DNA of 5,605 nt from Planctomycetota bacterium (GTDB taxonomy: Bacteria; Planctomycetota; Planctomycetia; Pirellulales; Thermoguttaceae): contig JAMOAF010000220.1 in NCBI GenBank assembly GCA_023621895.1, positions 1 to 5,605 on the forward strand. The letters run 5' to 3'. Shown one piece after another: positions 5,234 to 5,605 of the stretch. Below the pieces are notes generated by a model. It was not told the origin of the DNA. It saw only the letters and a list, made by a program, of their open reading frames with translations, and made no database searches. Numbering within the stretch: the first letter of the stretch is position 1; each line of letters begins with the position of its first letter. Position numbers and translations under genes: made by a program.

Positions 5234-5605
5234 CTACCATCGTCGAGGCGGCGTCAGGGACCATGAGCGCAGGCATTCGCGGAGGCTCTCTCGCCGCCGC
5301 TGGTCGGAAACCAACTCGTAGCCGATTCCGGCCAGGACGACCAGCGAGGCCAACTCGGCCGGTCGCCGCTGCGGCTCGATGACACGCTCGCCCTGCCCTG
5401 CCGATTCTTTCGAGACGGCGACCGGGTGTGCTGCGGCCAGCGAGCCTCTCGTCCGCGGCGGCGCGTCGACGATGGCGACGGCCTGAGCGGTCGGGAGCTG
5501 GTGGGCGGGACCGTTTTCCTGCCGAGGAGCGTCCTCGACGCGGGGGAAATGGTCAACGGAATTCCAGCGATGCGCCTGGTCCGCCAGACTGACGGCCGCG
5601 ATCCA
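5234..5605 (-). CDS. C-terminal part of an unrecognised protein (start beyond window)
   Basis: A minus-strand frame runs open from the window edge to a TAG stop at 5236-5234, giving 123 residues with no start inside the window. Codon third positions are strongly G/C, as in the other genes, and the frame is uninterrupted. The overlapping frame at 5254-5556 is Ser/Arg/Pro-rich and looks like its shadow. The visible part starts WIAAVSLADQAHRWNS, has a disordered-looking Pro/Ala/Glu middle, and then AELASLVVLAGIGYELVS (residues 83-100), a moderately hydrophobic stretch. A basic, Arg-rich tail follows (DQRRRESLRECLRSW and PPRRW). A hydrophobic stretch followed by arginines near the C-terminus could be a membrane anchor with a cytoplasmic tail, but it is short and weak. 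I recognise no family. It converges on the helicase gene. Confidence 0.6.
   Translation of the reverse strand, partial: WIAAVSLADQAHRWNSVDHFPRVEDAPRQENGPAHQLPTAQAVAIVDAPPRTRGSLAAAHPVAVSKESAGQGERVIEPQRRPAELASLVVLAGIGYELVSDQRRRESLRECLRSWSLTPPRRW

Noticed and set aside
4981..5382. Plus-strand open frame of 133 codons downstream of the helicase
   Set aside because: It runs through the repeats and the palindrome (giving the tell-tale VPKLQLGN peptide) and then overlaps the partial minus-strand gene; it is repeat-derived, not a gene.
5254..5556. Minus-strand open frame of 100 codons
   Set aside because: Its Ser/Arg/Pro-rich product looks like a frame-shifted shadow of the partial gene at 5234-5605, whose composition is more protein-like.

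Overview
The window looks like a piece of chromosome from a GC-rich planctomycete, most likely Pirellulales or a relative. This is inferred from three things. The intergenic DNA carries short hairpin repeats of a kind I associate with these genomes, including one that reads VPKLQLGN when translated. There is a DUF3592-type membrane protein with a CWYDPQDPSR signature. There is a small P-loop protein beginning NPFSTRRVRPGAI. No database search was possible, so the taxon is an inference.

Layout. (1) Positions 60-2433, minus strand: three tightly packed genes transcribed leftward. They are a four-TM DUF3592-like membrane protein of 438 aa, a 133-aa soluble beta-rich protein joined to it by an ATGA stop/start overlap, and a P-loop ATPase of about 214 aa that starts 14 nt after the previous stop. 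The soluble C-terminal domain of the first protein and the whole second protein both look arrestin/Ig-like. (2) Positions 2434-2689: a divergent promoter region with a TATACT hexamer on each strand and a perfect 8-bp inverted repeat in the presumed helicase leader. (3) Positions 2690-4942, plus strand: a complete UvrD/PcrA-family superfamily 1A DNA helicase of 750 aa, with all the main motifs and a C-terminal Tudor-like domain. (4) Positions 4943-5233: a 291-bp convergent intergenic region full of hairpins and repeats, including two copies of a repeat whose third, inverted copy closes the three-gene cluster at 40-62. (5) Positions 5234-5605, minus strand: the C-terminal 123 codons of an unrecognised protein whose start lies beyond the window.

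How the genes relate. The helicase is a housekeeping repair gene with its own promoter region, and nothing ties it functionally to the neighbouring cluster. The three minus-strand genes look like one transcription and translation unit: a membrane-anchored protein, a soluble arrestin-like partner and an ATPase. Their joint function is unknown, and this is the least described part of the window. I see no tRNA, rRNA, CRISPR array, transposase or integrase.
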